A stretch of 17,887 nucleotides of DNA, taken from positions 1 to 17,887 of the forward strand of contig CALBXV010000682.1 of the NCBI GenBank assembly GCA_937890045.1. Reading direction: 5' to 3'. The translations under genes were made by a program, and so were the position numbers. Source of the stretch: an uncultured archaeon. Its GTDB lineage: Archaea > Thermoproteota > Nitrososphaeria > Nitrososphaerales > CALBXV01. How positions within the stretch are numbered: the first letter of the stretch is position 1; each line of letters starts with the position of its first letter. Below the pieces are notes generated by a model. The model was not told the DNA's origin and did no database searches. It was given only the letters and a program-made list of their open reading frames with translations. This document shows, piece by piece, positions 16,961 to 17,887 of this stretch.

Positions 16961-17409
16961 TAGAATACATCTCCTGCCATTGCATCTGATATTGCCTTTT
17001 TAATTTCTTTATTATTAATATCCACAACACCATCCATATCAGCCTTCCAAACTTCTTTCTTTTTTCCGTTATGGAATAATGCCAGTGATGGATAATTTCT
17101 TATCCTAAGTTTCTTAACTACTTTCTTAACACTTGAATGGTCAACTTCATAAATAACACACCCTTCGAATCCTTTAACACCATCAAATAATTTGTTATTA
17201 AGTTTAGCCATTTGATATGGGGCAGTAAATTTAATAAGAACAAATCCTTTTGCTATTTTCTTTTTAAAATTATCATCAGTTAATGATTCTATTGGTGATT
17301 TAGGTTTAGGGTTATCTTGTGCATTAACAATATTTCCACATAATACTATTGTTATTCCGACTAAACATAACAATTTAAAACCCCACTTAATTAATTGTGA
17401 TCTATTCAT
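16960..17409 (-). CDS. Secreted thioredoxin-fold protein lacking the CxxC active site
   Basis: A 149-residue protein. Residues 1-30 form a signal peptide: basic start, hydrophobic core LLCLVGITIVLCG, and a likely signal peptidase I site after VNA. The remainder follows a thioredoxin: FVLIKFTAPYQMAKLNNKLF where a thioredoxin has FWAxWCGPC, then VIYEVD, KLRIRNYPSLALFHNGKK with the cis-Pro, and a C-terminal helix. The CGPC is replaced by YQMA, so it cannot do dithiol redox chemistry. It may be a periplasmic binding or scaffold protein. It starts two bases after the stop of the membrane protein upstream, with GGGAT before it, so the two may act together at the envelope. Confidence 0.75.
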   Translation of the reverse strand: MNRSQLIKWGFKLLCLVGITIVLCGNIVNAQDNPKPKSPIESLTDDNFKKKIAKGFVLIKFTAPYQMAKLNNKLFDGVKGFEGCVIYEVDHSSVKKVVKKLRIRNYPSLALFHNGKKKEVWKADMDGVVDINNKEIKKAISDAMAGDVF

Positions 17410-17411
17410 AA

Positions 17412-17887
17412 CTATTTATCCCTTTTGTTTGCTACTTGGACTCTTAAATCGTTCACTAATTTTTCAAGTTCTTCGATTGCTTCTTCAAATTCTTCTAATT
17501 TGCCATAAGCTTCATCCATTTCGTCTTGTAGACCTTCAACGTTGTCCTTATATTGTTCATAAGACCTCGGCCAATTATATCCCTCTGGTCTTGACGGATA
17601 TTCTTGAGAATATATGTTACCAATCTTAGGTAATTCTTTTGCTTCTTGTATATCTGCTTGTAATGCATACCACATACCAACTAATGATGCAATACCAACT
17701 GCTGCACTAATCATAGTTTTAACATCTAATGCAAACTTTGTTTTCATTACCGCATCTTCACTTATATCTATTGGTTTTGGTTGTGATGTCGGTGCAGCTG
17801 GTTTTGGTGCAGCTGGTGTTGATTTTGGTTTCGTTTTACTTTTTAAAATTTGTTGTGATAATACTAAATCTCTTTTTGATTTTTCAC
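17412..17887 (-). CDS. Membrane-anchored coiled-coil protein (partial, N-terminus off right edge)
   Basis: The frame stays open from TAG at 17412 to the right edge, so the ATG at 17747 is probably internal and at least 46 more residues precede it. Order seen: a Lys/Ser stretch (KSKRDLVLSQQILKSKTK), a Pro/Ala/Lys linker (STPAAPKPAAPTSQPKP), one membrane segment (MISAAVGIASLVGMWYAL), a Tyr/Pro-rich linker, and an acidic coiled coil (from VEGLQDEMDEAYG to the end). The function is unknown. The layout suits a bitopic envelope protein; a role in lysis or envelope interaction is a guess. Confidence 0.7.
   Translation of the reverse strand, partial: EKSKRDLVLSQQILKSKTKPKSTPAAPKPAAPTSQPKPIDISEDAVMKTKFALDVKTMISAAVGIASLVGMWYALQADIQEAKELPKIGNIYSQEYPSRPEGYNWPRSYEQYKDNVEGLQDEMDEAYGKLEEFEEAIEELEKLVNDLRVQVANKRDK

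Noticed and set aside
17429..17680. ORFs 17429-17629 (+) and 17495-17680 (-)
   Set aside because: Both overlap the membrane coiled-coil gene, whose frame has a clear membrane segment and heptads.
1..17887. tRNA genes, CRISPR arrays, IS elements or integrase
   Set aside because: I saw no cloverleaf candidate, no regularly spaced palindromic repeat array, and no transposase or integrase motif in any frame examined.

Overview
The window looks like part of the genome of a tailed phage, most likely a T4-like myovirus from seawater. The DNA is AT-rich (roughly 30% GC by eye), genes are packed with 1-4 nt overlaps, and almost all of them lie on the minus strand. T4-type replication and recombination functions sit next to a giant fibre gene. 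No host, integration or RNA genes were seen. The taxonomic placement is inference from gene content, not a database match.

In transcription order (right to left, minus strand): a right-edge-truncated protein with one membrane segment and a coiled coil (17412-17887); a secreted thioredoxin-fold protein without the CxxC (16960-17409); a 50-residue basic protein (16808-16960); and three small proteins that all begin with the same short motif, M-x-K-L-x-x-L-[LI]-(x)-E. The last of these three is an HExxH metallopeptidase (15636-16202). A 171-bp gap with promoter-like sequences and short repeats follows. Next comes a coupled block: a PD-(D/E)XK nuclease, a TOPRIM primase, a GT-B glycosyltransferase with a possible winged-helix tail, an unknown 74-residue protein, and a single-chain Mre11-Rad50 (gp47-gp46) fusion that starts at TTG. 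In T4 an alpha-glucosyltransferase gene also lies near gene 47, so the glycosyltransferase here may act on phage DNA.

One short ribbon-helix-helix-like gene (9286-9468) is the only credible plus-strand gene; its stop overlaps the end of the Mre11-Rad50 gene. To its left, positions 1-9184 are one uninterrupted minus-strand reading frame of at least 3061 codons that runs off the left edge. I checked it codon by codon for stops. It encodes a giant virion fibre or adhesin: PKD-like Ig domains, a carbohydrate-binding-like jelly roll set inside one PKD domain, a Gly/Ser/Pro linker, a complete 138-residue Hint (intein-like) domain ending in His-Asn followed by Ala, a second jelly-roll-like region, and a long tail of IGGW and Ala/Thr/Gln repeats.

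The strongest points for follow-up are the Hint domain in the middle of the fibre, the shared N-terminal tag that resembles a T4 prohead-protease targeting sequence, and the Mre11-Rad50 fusion.
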